Assembly: GCA_963752755.1 (NCBI GenBank)
Contig: CAVVZJ010000001.1
Span: 558,001-622,000, forward strand
DNA: 64,000 bases
Source: CAVVZJ01 sp963752755
GTDB taxonomy: Bacteria > Planctomycetota > Planctomycetia > Isosphaerales > Isosphaeraceae
Direction: 5' to 3'
Below are positions 56,368 through 64,000 of this stretch, in pieces. The translations under genes were made by a program, and so were the position numbers. Each line of letters starts with the position of its first letter. Position 1 is the first letter of the stretch. Below the pieces are notes generated by a model. That model did no database searches, was not told where the DNA came from, and saw only the letters and a program-made list of their open reading frames with translations.

Positions 56368-57501
56368 TCACGGTTTCAACAAGGGTCCCAGCACCTTCGC
56401 GAAGGCGTCGGCCATCCGCAGGAACCCCAGGTCCGTCGGGTGCGACCCATCCACGGTGTCCTCCCCGTCCTCGCCGAGCTGCGTCTCGCCGGGCAGGTAG
56501 GACAGGTTGGCCACGCCCTCCGACTTCAGCGTCTCGAAGCCCTCCCGCAGGGCCTTGCGACTCTCCTGTTGACGCCGGCGCGACCCTTCGAGCAGGAAGG
56601 CGTTGGCATACGTCCGGCCCTCCGCCAGCACGATCGGCGTTTCCGGCCGCGCCTGGCGAATGATCTTCACCAGGGGCACGACCCGCTCGGCCACCTGCGA
56701 CGCGTTCATGTTCGGCAAGCAGTCGATCACGTAAACGGCCGGGTCCAGCTCGCCCAGCAACGTCCCCATCTCGGGGTCCATCGTGCCGTTGCCGGAGAAG
56801 CCCAGGTTGATGACCGGCCGGTCGAACCGCCGTCCCAGGATCGCCGTGTGGACCATCCCCGGACGCGACGCGCAGCCCCCTTGGGTGATCGACGTGCCGT
56901 AGAAGACGATCGGCTTGCGGTGCCCTTCGTCCCGCTCCGGCGCCTTCTCCAGCGTCGCCTCCTTCGGAATCCCGATCTCGACCGACGACACGCCGTTATA
57001 CAGCGGGAAGTACAGCAGATACTCCCGCTTCCCCTCCGGCAAGCCGCCGACGAGCCGCGTCGTGTTCGACTTCCCTTGCCTCGGCTGTCCCGTGGCGAGC
57101 CAGTGCCAGCCGCCGTCGTCGCGGACGTAGAGGTCCAGCCCGCTGACCCCGGTGGCCGGCATGTGCGGCATGGCGAGGCTGCCCGAGTTGAGGGTCCACC
57201 GCGCCTGGATCTCCCGCGCGTCGGTGACGAACCGCGTCGCCAGACCCGCCGAATCCCGCGACAACCCCCAGACCGGTGGCCGGACCACCCCCTCCGCCTT
57301 CGCCGGCAACCGATCGAACGGCGCCTTTGTCTCCGACCACCCCTGTCCCTCGACGCCCGGCAAGCGGGCGTCGTACCAGAGAAGCTTCCCCTCCGGGTCG
57401 GCCTGCGCCTTGCCGGGGTCGATCCCATCGCCGGCCGACGCGAAGGTCGGCACAAGAGTCCAGGCCAGCAGCACGATGATCCAGCGTTTCGGTCGTTTCA
57501 C
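56368..57501 (-). CDS. Secreted SGNH hydrolase with GxDLY domain
   Basis: This 377-residue protein has a signal peptide (WIIVLLAWTLVPTFASAG), an N-terminal jelly-roll domain with GVSGLDLYVRDDGG, and a C-terminal SGNH/GDSL hydrolase: nucleophile Ser in FYGTSITQGGCASR, oxyanion glycine and asparagine in LGFSGNGTMDPEM, and Asp-His in VDGSHPTDLGF. Such enzymes are often carbohydrate esterases. It is on the same strand as the CysQ-like gene but 119 bp away, across the REP relic. Confidence 0.85.
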   Translation of the reverse strand: MKRPKRWIIVLLAWTLVPTFASAGDGIDPGKAQADPEGKLLWYDARLPGVEGQGWSETKAPFDRLPAKAEGVVRPPVWGLSRDSAGLATRFVTDAREIQARWTLNSGSLAMPHMPATGVSGLDLYVRDDGGWHWLATGQPRQGKSNTTRLVGGLPEGKREYLLYFPLYNGVSSVEIGIPKEATLEKAPERDEGHRKPIVFYGTSITQGGCASRPGMVHTAILGRRFDRPVINLGFSGNGTMDPEMGTLLGELDPAVYVIDCLPNMNASQVAERVVPLVKIIRQARPETPIVLAEGRTYANAFLLEGSRRRQQESRKALREGFETLKSEGVANLSYLPGETQLGEDGEDTVDGSHPTDLGFLRMADAFAKVLGPLLKP

Positions 57502-57738
57502 GATCGGGGTCCTCCGCCCCCGCTCTCCGCGGCGGGCGTCCCCGATGGTAGTGCAATCGGCCTTCCGACTCCAGTCTCCCGCGCCTTGGATCAGGACGCT
57601 TCCCTGGTCGCTTGCACGACCGACCGAACCCTCTCCCGCCGGGAGAGCCTGGCCGCGGATCGGCCGGGTGAGGGTCTCGACACTCGACTTCGGAACTGGC
57701 GAGCGTCCATCGCCCGTGATTCGCCGGATCGGCCGGGC

Positions 57739-57948
57739 TCACTGGCCCTTCTTGTGCCCCTCCTCCTTGTGGTGCTTCATCACCGTCCGCGCCGCCACCT
57801 CCTCGGCCCGCTTGCCGTAGCGGCCCGACTTCTCGGCCGACTCCTTGATGTGCTCGTACATCCGCTCTTCCTTGTCGCTCACACCCTGGAGGGGCTTCTT
57901 CTCCGACTTGCCCTGGCTCTTGGAATCGCTCTTCTTCTTGGTCGCCAT
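57739..57948 (-). CDS. Small basic cytoplasmic protein of the ERxYEHIKES type
   Basis: This 69-residue highly charged protein (start GGGAG-preceded ATG at 57948) contains DKEERMYEHIKESAEKSGR and RAEEVAARTVMKHHKEEGH. Similar tiny proteins in other bacteria are often labelled plasmid-stabilisation proteins, but no mechanism is established. Lys/Glu-rich composition and helix propensity suggest it binds nucleic acid or is unstructured. It stands alone. Confidence 0.6.
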   Translation of the reverse strand: MATKKKSDSKSQGKSEKKPLQGVSDKEERMYEHIKESAEKSGRYGKRAEEVAARTVMKHHKEEGHKKGQ

Positions 57949-58312
57949 GATCGTGGACTCCCAGATCTCGACCCGGCCGCCTGGCGGGGTCGGGTGGCGT
58001 TCGTCTTGGATACGGTCCCCGGACAGGCCCGGGACCCGTGTCTCTTCTCCGATGCATGAGCTGTGCCACGACGACCGCCCCAGCCCCCGGAATTCGCCAA
58101 CCTCGTTCCAGAAAACCCGATAATCCCTCCCCCGGATTTCGATAATGTCGTTGACCGTTCGGTCCCGGGCGACGCCGCCCGACCGCCGGCCCTTCTCCGC
58201 CCGGGTCCGCCACGATGCCGAGCCGACATGACCTCAACACACCGCGAACCCGTCCCGATCGCCCCGCTCGGCGACCGCACTTCGCCTCCCGACGCGACGC
58301 GCCTCCGCGCGC

Positions 58313-58690
58313 ATCCCGGCGCCGAACGAACTTCAAAATAGGCAGGATGGCCCCTCCGAAGCCTTGTCTCACAAGAGTTTAGGAAACGACCCCTCCGACC
58401 GTCCGGCGCGTCCTCATCGCGTTCCCGAGACATCGCGAGGCCGTCCCCGGCGCGTCGTCACGATGTCCTCGCTCCCGTCCTGGCCGCCCCCCACACCGGC
58501 CCGAGTTCGCCCCTCGCGAACGCCGCGCCTCACCGCGCGTCCCGGGCGCCGAACGAACTTCAAAATAGGCGATTTGGCCCCTTCGGAGTCTTGCCATACA
58601 GGAGTTTGCGGCAAGACCCCTCCGGCCGTCCGGCGCGTCCCCGGGGCCTCGCGAGGCCGTTCCCGGCGCGTCGCCGCGGCGTCGCTTTCG
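58313..58690. repeat. Tandem duplication of a 227-bp unit in a 744-bp gene-free region
   Basis: GCCGAACGAACTTCAAAATA occurs at 58321 and again at 58548, a 227-bp period. Similarity continues through GGCCCCTCCGA / GGCCCCTTCGG, CAAGAGTTT / CAGGAGTTT, and two CCGGCGCGTC boxes per unit (58403 and 58447; 58630 and 58663), and starts upstream in GCGCATCCCG / GCGCGTCCCG. A third, diverged copy is at 38229. The unit ends at the SDR gene stop. The rest of 57949-58692 shows no gene. Confidence 0.8.
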
Positions 58691-58692
58691 CG

Positions 58693-59517
58693 TCAAGAAT
58701 CCGCCCGTCCCGGCTCCGAGCCGGGCAAGCCGAGGCCGAAGCTGCCGAGCAGGCAGAGGCCGCCGTCGCTGACGACGATCGCGCCGTTGAGGTTGGCCGC
58801 GGCGTCGCTCAGCAGGAAGAGGGCGAGGCTGGCGATGTCGTCGATCCGGCCGAGCCGTCGCGACGGGACGAGCTGCCTCAGTTGCTCGGCCGCCGGTCCG
58901 GGGAAGAGTCGCCGGGCGCCCTCGGTGTCGGCGATCGGGCCGGGCGCGATCGCGTTGACCCGGATGCCCCGCGGTCCCCACTCGACCGCCAGCGTCCTCG
59001 TCAACGCATCCACGGCCGCCTTCGCCGCCGCGACGTGCAATTGCCCCGGCGTGCCCCCGTAATGCAAGGTCGCGCTGATGTTGAGGATCTGACCACCCCG
59101 ATCCTTCATCCCCGCCTGATAGACGGCCCGGCTGACGTGCCACGTCCCCTTGGCGTCGATGTCCACCACCGCGCCGAACCCATTCGGTGACAACGACTCC
59201 GCCGCGCAGAGGAAGTTCCCGGCCGCTCCATTGATGAGGAAGTCAATCGGCCCCAGCTCCGCCCAGGCCCGCCCCACCGCCGACTCGACCTCCTCTGGCC
59301 GCCTCACGTCGGCGACCAGCGGCAGACAGGACCGGCCGGTTGCCTCGGTGATCTCGGCGGCCGTCGGTTCCAGATGCTCAGCCCTTCGACTCAGGATCGC
59401 CGTCTTCGCCCCGTGCGATGCCAACGCCCGAGCCATCCCCCGACCGATGCCGGTTCCCCCGCCCGTGATCAACGCCACGCGACCCGCGAACAGGTCATCC
59501 CGGAAGAGGCCAGGCAT
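58693..59517 (-). CDS. SDR-family 2,4-dienoyl-CoA reductase (DECR2-like)
   Basis: From MPGLFRDDLFAGRVALITGG (59517) the protein has 274 residues. It has the SDR nucleotide motif GGGTGIGRG and the DECR2-type signature NFLCAAESLSPNGFGAVVDI, then SATLHYGGTPGQLHVAAAKA and VDALTRTLAVEWGPRGIRVN. The usual SDR Tyr-x3-Lys pair is absent, as in dienoyl-CoA reductases, which use a different arrangement. The enzyme removes even-position double bonds of unsaturated fatty acids, complementing the beta-oxidation genes 30-40 kb away. The start is set by the DECR-like N-terminus; an ATG 48 bases upstream is possible. Confidence 0.85.
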   Translation of the reverse strand: MPGLFRDDLFAGRVALITGGGTGIGRGMARALASHGAKTAILSRRAEHLEPTAAEITEATGRSCLPLVADVRRPEEVESAVGRAWAELGPIDFLINGAAGNFLCAAESLSPNGFGAVVDIDAKGTWHVSRAVYQAGMKDRGGQILNISATLHYGGTPGQLHVAAAKAAVDALTRTLAVEWGPRGIRVNAIAPGPIADTEGARRLFPGPAAEQLRQLVPSRRLGRIDDIASLALFLLSDAAANLNGAIVVSDGGLCLLGSFGLGLPGSEPGRADS

Positions 59518-59688
59518 GCTTCGCGACTCCTCGGCGGTCAGACGGCTCCACCCCGCCCAGTTCAACCGGGCGACGATCCGCGTTCAAGCCCCCGCCGACT
59601 TCCAGCCAGTCCCTTGCGACCGCCCCATCCCCCGCGCATGCTGGGGGCTCGCACCGATCGAATCCAGAACCGTTCGAGAGCCTTCCCG

Positions 59689-60867
59689 ATGATCCGAACC
59701 CCCCTCCTCGCCCTCGTCCTCGCCGTTCCTCCGGCCGCCGTCGCCGCCGATCCCTCCTTCTCCTCCGAGGCCATCTTCCCGCCGGAGAACCAGCACAACC
59801 ACGCCTCCTGCCTCGTCGAGCTGGCCAACGGCGACCTGCTCGTCGCCTGGTATCGTGGCTCGGGCGAGCGGCAGGCCGACGACGTGGCGATCCTCGGCTC
59901 GCGTCTCAAGAAGGGCGGCTCGCAATGGGAGCCCCGCTTCTCGATGGCCGATACCCCCGGCTATCCCGACTGCAACCCCGCCCTCTTCGCCGCGCCTGAC
60001 GGCTCCGTCTGGATGTTCTGGCCCACGATTCTCGATCACCGCTGGGAAGGCGCCCTGCTCAAGTACCGCGTCGCGAAGGACCCCGGCAACGCCGGCGCCC
60101 CGGAATGGACCTGGCAAGGCGTCCTCCACATCACCCCCGACCACTTCGGCGAGGCGATGGACGCCGCCCTGAAGGACCTCGGCCCCGCCTCGCTCAAGAT
60201 CGACGCCACCGCCTTCGGCCTGGTCAACAACCGCGCCCACGACCTCCTCTACCAGCGCCTCGGCTGGATGCCCCGCGTCCATCCGACTGTCCTCCCCTCC
60301 GGACGCTGGCTCTTGCCCCTCTACACCGACACCTTCTCCGCCTCGATCGTCGCCATCACCGACGACCAGGGCCAGACCTGGACCTCCAGCACCCCCATGA
60401 TCGGCTTCGGCAACATCCAGCCCAGCATCGTCCGCAAGGACGACGGCACCCTCGTCGCCTTCATGCGCGAGAACGGCCCCAAGCGCAAGATCCGCCTGAG
60501 CACCTCGAAGGACGACGGTGCCACCTGGTCCCCCGTCACCGAGAGCCCGCTCCCCAACCCCGGCGCCGGGATCGAGGCGACCCGCCTGGCCAACGGCACC
60601 TGGGCGATCGTCTATAACGACACGACCCGCGGCCGCCACTCCCTCGCCATCTCCCTCTCCGACGACGAGGGCCAGACCTGGCCCATCACCCGCCACATCG
60701 AGCGCACCGAGACCGGCGGCGGTCAGTTCCACTACCCCTCGGTCATCCAGGGTCGCGACGGCTCGATCCACGTCAGCTACACCCACCGCACCCCCGCCGG
60801 CAGCACCATCCAGCATGCCCGCTTCAACGAGTCCTGGGTCCGCCAGGGCGACCCCAAAACACCCTGA
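59689..60867 (+). CDS. Secreted sialidase-like BNR-repeat protein
   Basis: The start at 59689 (MIRTPLLALVLAVPPAAVAA) gives a signal peptide. The 392-residue product is a six-bladed beta-propeller of the exo-alpha-sialidase type, with at least three Asp-boxes (ITDDQGQTW, SKDDGATW, SDDEGQTW) and blade segments NQHNHASCLVELANGDLLVA and FHYPSVIQGRDGSIHVSYTH. Catalytic residues cannot be assigned confidently, and planctomycete members may act on glycans other than sialic acid. Confidence 0.85.
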   Translation: MIRTPLLALVLAVPPAAVAADPSFSSEAIFPPENQHNHASCLVELANGDLLVAWYRGSGERQADDVAILGSRLKKGGSQWEPRFSMADTPGYPDCNPALFAAPDGSVWMFWPTILDHRWEGALLKYRVAKDPGNAGAPEWTWQGVLHITPDHFGEAMDAALKDLGPASLKIDATAFGLVNNRAHDLLYQRLGWMPRVHPTVLPSGRWLLPLYTDTFSASIVAITDDQGQTWTSSTPMIGFGNIQPSIVRKDDGTLVAFMRENGPKRKIRLSTSKDDGATWSPVTESPLPNPGAGIEATRLANGTWAIVYNDTTRGRHSLAISLSDDEGQTWPITRHIERTETGGGQFHYPSVIQGRDGSIHVSYTHRTPAGSTIQHARFNESWVRQGDPKTP

Positions 60868-60905
60868 CCCTCCACCCTCTGCCATCTGTTATGTTCACAC
60901 GTCTG

Positions 60906-61271
60906 TCATCCTTCATCCCGATGCACTGTCTCCGGCGCGAACGCGGGCAAGCAGACCGAGACGTACTCGGCCCCCTCGGGTTCGGGCGTGCTGTAGCGGA
61001 CCCACTCGCCCCGTCGCGTCAGCACCCCCTGACCCTCGCGGATGTCGAGCACGCCTCCCTCATGCTCGACGCGGACCGAACCCCGGAGCACGATCGTGTA
61101 CTCGTCGAACTCCGGCCGCTGCCCCGGCTCTTCCCAGCCGCCGGGGCTCCGCATCCGGGCAATGCTCACACCCTCGTTGGCCGTGTTGACCCGACCGACA
61201 TACTCATCAATGATCTTCGGCTTGTTCCCCGCGGCCTCGATCCGCGTCGGACGCTCGATCCGCTCGGGCAT
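60906..61271 (-). CDS. Small cupin-domain protein
   Basis: From MPERIERPTRIEAAGNKPKI (61271) the protein has 121 residues and one cupin barrel: PEFDEYTIVLRGSVRVEHEG with the usual charged and histidine-poor motif 1, then GQGVLTRRGEWVRYSTPEPE. It resembles EutQ/AraC-type cupins without a clear metal site. It starts 22 bp after the rhodanese stop on the same strand, so the pair is probably co-transcribed. Ligand is unknown. Confidence 0.8.
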   Translation of the reverse strand: MPERIERPTRIEAAGNKPKIIDEYVGRVNTANEGVSIARMRSPGGWEEPGQRPEFDEYTIVLRGSVRVEHEGGVLDIREGQGVLTRRGEWVRYSTPEPEGAEYVSVCLPAFAPETVHRDEG

Positions 61272-61293
61272 GGCAGAGGCTCCTCCAGATCCC

Positions 61294-62193
61294 TCAGGGC
61301 TTCTCCGCCGTTCCGGGCTCGTCTCCACGGGTGACGGGCGTCTCCTCGGCGTTCCCCCAGTCGGACCAGCCGTGATAGTAGTTCCTGGCCTCAAAGCCGA
61401 GGTGCTCCAGGGCGAACGCCTCGACCGACGACCGCCCGCCCCCCTGGCAATGGGTAATCACCGGCTTATTCGCCTGGATTCCCACCCGCGACAGCTTGGC
61501 CCGGAGCTTCGACTCATCCAGAAACCGACCCTGCTCATCGACGAGTTGTTTCCATTCCAGCGGGCAGGCCGTCGGGATGTGCCCCGCCTTCTTCGCCATC
61601 CGGGTCTGACCCGCGTACTCGGCCGGGCTCCGGGCATCGAGCACCTGCGCCTGACCTCCGCGGATCGCCTCCAGCACCTCCGCACGGTCGGCGTGGCGGT
61701 CGTCACGAAACCTCACCGCGAACCGCCTCGGCGTCACCGCTGGCACCTCGCGAGTGACCGGTCGCCCTTGCTCCTCCCAGAGCAGAAAGCCGCCGTCCAC
61801 CAGCCCGGCCCGCTCGACGCCCAGATACGTCAAGAGCCACCAGATCCGAGCCGCCACAAGCTGCCGGTTGGCGTCATAAACCACGACCTCCGTGTCCGGG
61901 CCGATCCCGAGCGAAGCCATCCATGCTTCCCATGCCGCCTTATCTTGCAAGCCACCGGGACGCGCGGCCAGGACTTCGGCCATCTTCACATCCACCCAGA
62001 CGGCGCCCGGAATGTGCCCCTTCTCGTACTCGCCGCGGGTTCGGGCGTCGAGCAGCCGGAGTCCCGGCTCGCCGAGCTGACCGGCCAGCTCGGCGAATCC
62101 GACCAGCCGGGCCGTCGTGGCGGGATCGTCGGAGACCACCGGGGAATGGAGGCCCAGCAGGGCCCAAATCCAAAGGGTCAGCCAGGTCTTCAT
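61294..62193 (-). CDS. Secreted tandem rhodanese (thiosulfate sulfurtransferase family)
   Basis: This 299-residue protein has a signal peptide (WLTLWIWALLGLHSPVVS) and two rhodanese domains. The N-terminal one has RLLDARTRGEYEKGHIPGAV and lacks a catalytic cysteine loop. The C-terminal one has VLDARSPAEYAG and the active-site loop THCQGGGRSS with the nucleophilic cysteine. Sulfurtransferases pass sulfane sulfur from thiosulfate or mercaptopyruvate to acceptors. Location is periplasmic. The cupin gene follows. Confidence 0.88.
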   Translation of the reverse strand: MKTWLTLWIWALLGLHSPVVSDDPATTARLVGFAELAGQLGEPGLRLLDARTRGEYEKGHIPGAVWVDVKMAEVLAARPGGLQDKAAWEAWMASLGIGPDTEVVVYDANRQLVAARIWWLLTYLGVERAGLVDGGFLLWEEQGRPVTREVPAVTPRRFAVRFRDDRHADRAEVLEAIRGGQAQVLDARSPAEYAGQTRMAKKAGHIPTACPLEWKQLVDEQGRFLDESKLRAKLSRVGIQANKPVITHCQGGGRSSVEAFALEHLGFEARNYYHGWSDWGNAEETPVTRGDEPGTAEKP

Positions 62194-62491
62194 GGTCGTG
62201 GGCCCTCGGCGCGGAGTGGAATCGAACCGTGGTCGGTCCAGGTCGGTCCCGCCAGATTACCAGATCCTTCGAGAAGGAGAACACCCCCGGCCGGCTTCCC
62301 TCGCACCGCCCACCGCGTTCTCCACACCGAACCCGCGGACGCGCATTCGGGGCGACCGGCAGAGAAAACTCGCTTAGGCCCAAATAAGCAATGGACACGG
62401 CCGGGCTCAAGTGTCAAACTAAGGTGCCTCCCTTGGATTAGGACGGCGAGCCCGGGATGTCTCCGTGTTCAACCGTGGCAGGGGGCGGGCG

Positions 62492-64000
62492 ATGGGGCCG
62501 GACATGGGGCGGGGTGCGCGACGATTGCTGATGCGATACGGACTGGCGGCGCTGGCGGTCGGGCTGGCGTTGGTGTTGAACCTGCAGACGTATCAGGCGG
62601 CGCCGGTCTCGATGGCCCTGGCCGCGGTGATGGTGGCCGGCTGGTTCGGCGGTCCGGGACCGGCACTGACGGCGACGGCCCTGGCCGCCGTCGGCTGCGA
62701 GCTCGGGATCTTTGGCCCGTCGCACGACGGTCCCCACGACCGCCTCCGCGACTCCCTCCGTTGTGCGGTGCTCGTTGCCGGGGGGCTTCTGGTGACCGGG
62801 CTGGTCGCGGCCTTGAAGCGGGCCCAGTCCCAGGCCGAGCGCCAGGCGGTGTTGGCCTCCGAACACCTCCGACGCTCGGAGGCCAGCGAGTCCCATTTCC
62901 GTCGCCTGACCGAGGCCAACCTTCTGGGCATCGTCACCGGCGACCCCGACGGTACGATCCGCGACGCCAACGACGCCTTCCTCGACCTGGTCGGCTACAG
63001 CCGCGACGATCTCGACGCCGGACGTCTGCGATGGGCCGACCTGACCCCACCCGCCGATCGCCGGCGCGACGCCCGCGCTCTGGCCGAGCTGGTCGCCGAA
63101 GGGTCGTGCGCCGCCTTCGAGAAGGAGTTCATTCGCAAGGACGGCCGCCATATCCCGGTGCTTGTCGGAGGCGCCTGGCACCAGGGTTGGCAGGAGTATG
63201 TTGGCTTCGTCCTCGACCTCTCCGAGCGCAAGCGGACCGAGACCGAGCTGCGACTGGCCAAGGAGGCCGCCGAGGCCGCCATCCGCGCCAAGGACCGCTT
63301 CCTCGCCGTGCTCAGCCACGAGTTGCGCACTCCCCTGACGCCCGTGCTGGTCGCCGTCTCCGCGCTGCTCGAAGGCAAGCTCGACGGCCGACTCGGGCCA
63401 ACCCTGGAGATGATCCGACGCAACATCGAGGTGGAGGCCCACCTGATTGACGACCTGCTCGACGTCTCGAGGATGGACCGTGAGGGGGTCCGCATCGAGC
63501 CTCGGCTCCTCGACCTGCACGATCTGATTCGCCAGGCCGTTGCGATCTGCCGTCCCGAGATTGAGCGGGCCGGCCTTCGCATGGCGCTCGACCTCTCGGC
63601 CACGTCGCACCACGTCGCGGCTGACCCCGACCGCCTCCGGCAACTGCTCGGCAACCTGATCCAGAACGCCGTCCAGCACACTCCGTCCGGCGGCCTTGTG
63701 TCAATCCGCACCGGCAACGAGCCCGCGGCCCCGTCCGCCGCCGGCCCCGGTAGCCCGTCGAGACGGCAGCGCCTGGTCGCCGAGTTCACGGACAACGGCC
63801 GCGGTCTCGAACCCGAGGATCTGGCCCGGGTCTTCGAGCCGTTCGAGCAGAGGCCGGCTCGATCGCGGGGCGGCGGCGCCGGGCTCGGCCTGGGCCTGGC
63901 GATTGCCCACGCCCTGGCCGAAGCGCATGGCGGCCGGCTCACCGCCACCAGCGCCGGTCACGGACTCGGATCGACCTTCCGCCTGGAGCTTGACACCGTC
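62492..64000 (+). CDS. PAS-domain sensor histidine kinase, truncated by window end
   Basis: The open frame runs from ATG 62492 (CAGGGGG upstream) past the window end; an earlier GTG at 62465 is possible. The N-terminus has a DUF4118-type cluster of membrane segments (LAALAVGLALVLNLQ, LAAVMVAGWFGGPGPALTA). A PAS domain follows (LTEANLLGIVTGDPDGTIRD, DAFLDLVGYSRDDL). The dimerisation domain has FLAVLSHELRTPLTPV with phospho-acceptor His276, then the ATPase boxes NLIQNAVQHTPSGG (N box), FTDNGRGLEPEDLARVF (G1) and GLGLGLAIAHALAEAHGG. It senses an unknown signal; its partner response regulator is probably outside the window. Confidence 0.87.
   Translation, partial: MGPDMGRGARRLLMRYGLAALAVGLALVLNLQTYQAAPVSMALAAVMVAGWFGGPGPALTATALAAVGCELGIFGPSHDGPHDRLRDSLRCAVLVAGGLLVTGLVAALKRAQSQAERQAVLASEHLRRSEASESHFRRLTEANLLGIVTGDPDGTIRDANDAFLDLVGYSRDDLDAGRLRWADLTPPADRRRDARALAELVAEGSCAAFEKEFIRKDGRHIPVLVGGAWHQGWQEYVGFVLDLSERKRTETELRLAKEAAEAAIRAKDRFLAVLSHELRTPLTPVLVAVSALLEGKLDGRLGPTLEMIRRNIEVEAHLIDDLLDVSRMDREGVRIEPRLLDLHDLIRQAVAICRPEIERAGLRMALDLSATSHHVAADPDRLRQLLGNLIQNAVQHTPSGGLVSIRTGNEPAAPSAAGPGSPSRRQRLVAEFTDNGRGLEPEDLARVFEPFEQRPARSRGGGAGLGLGLAIAHALAEAHGGRLTATSAGHGLGSTFRLELDTV

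Noticed and set aside
61042..63450. Long plus-strand open frame overlapping the cupin, rhodanese and kinase genes
   Set aside because: It crosses two well-supported minus-strand genes and then runs out of frame through the histidine kinase; its translation has no protein-like motifs.
1..64000. tRNA, rRNA, CRISPR, prophage and classical insertion sequence genes
   Set aside because: None was found by reading both strands; the only transposase-like gene is the RAYT, and repeats present are palindromes or a two-copy tandem without spacers.

Overview
The window looks like chromosome of a high-GC planctomycete, most likely an Isosphaeraceae-type member of the Planctomycetota. This is inferred from family content: two DUF1559 pilin-like proteins (GFTLIELL N-termini), a DUF1501 protein, a PVC-type heme-binding CxxCH protein, an ECF sigma factor with a long C-terminal extension, exoproteins with an N-terminal LE[D/G]R motif, a PEP-CTERM protein, and many secreted hydrolases. 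There are no rRNA or tRNA genes, CRISPR arrays, phage genes or replication genes.

Layout. 0-1.2 kb: a minus-strand pair, a HEPN-motif protein followed by a small basic protein. 1.5-8.3 kb: secreted dimethylformamidase-like protein, LEDR-motif exoprotein, DUF1501 protein, amidase, small membrane protein, MscS channel. 8.4-16.8 kb: a HAD phosphatase fused to a HerA-like ATPase, alpha/beta hydrolase plus phosphoribosyltransferase, DUF2254 membrane protein, glucose dehydrogenase and GH15 glucoamylase. 17-18.5 kb: DUF1559 protein plus a small lipoprotein. 18.5-29.8 kb: a minus-strand fatty-acid beta-oxidation locus (acyltransferase-like protein, acyl-CoA dehydrogenase, membrane protein, sirtuin, FadJ-like, thiolase, acyl-CoA ligase), interrupted by a REP-associated tyrosine transposase (RAYT) between two REP palindromes. 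30-38 kb: hotdog thioesterase, a 1286-residue exoprotein with two aspartic-protease DTG motifs plus cohesin and dockerin modules, PEP-CTERM protein, polytopic membrane protein. 38.5-44.5 kb: gamma-glutamyltransferase coupled to a TonB-like/YfaP-like protein, then larB, nnrD and a coiled-coil protein. 44.5-49 kb: large palindromes, ECF sigma factor, second DUF1559/lipoprotein pair. 49-57.5 kb: rdgB, a secreted protein, rph, the CxxCH heme protein, a CysQ-like phosphatase and an SGNH hydrolase. 57.7-64 kb: small basic protein, a 227-bp tandem repeat, DECR2-like reductase, sialidase, cupin, rhodanese, and a histidine kinase cut by the window end.

About 16 single-event reading-frame breaks occur in ten otherwise well-conserved genes, confined to about 12.6-27.5 kb and 49-54 kb. 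I interpret most of them as assembly or sequencing indels rather than gene decay, and annotate those genes as full-length loci with the break positions stated.

Best candidates for something undescribed are the two-lobed DTG/cohesin/dockerin exoprotein, the HEPN pair, the HAD-HerA fusion, and the REP/RAYT arrangement in which two REP palindromes supply the stop codons of two genes.
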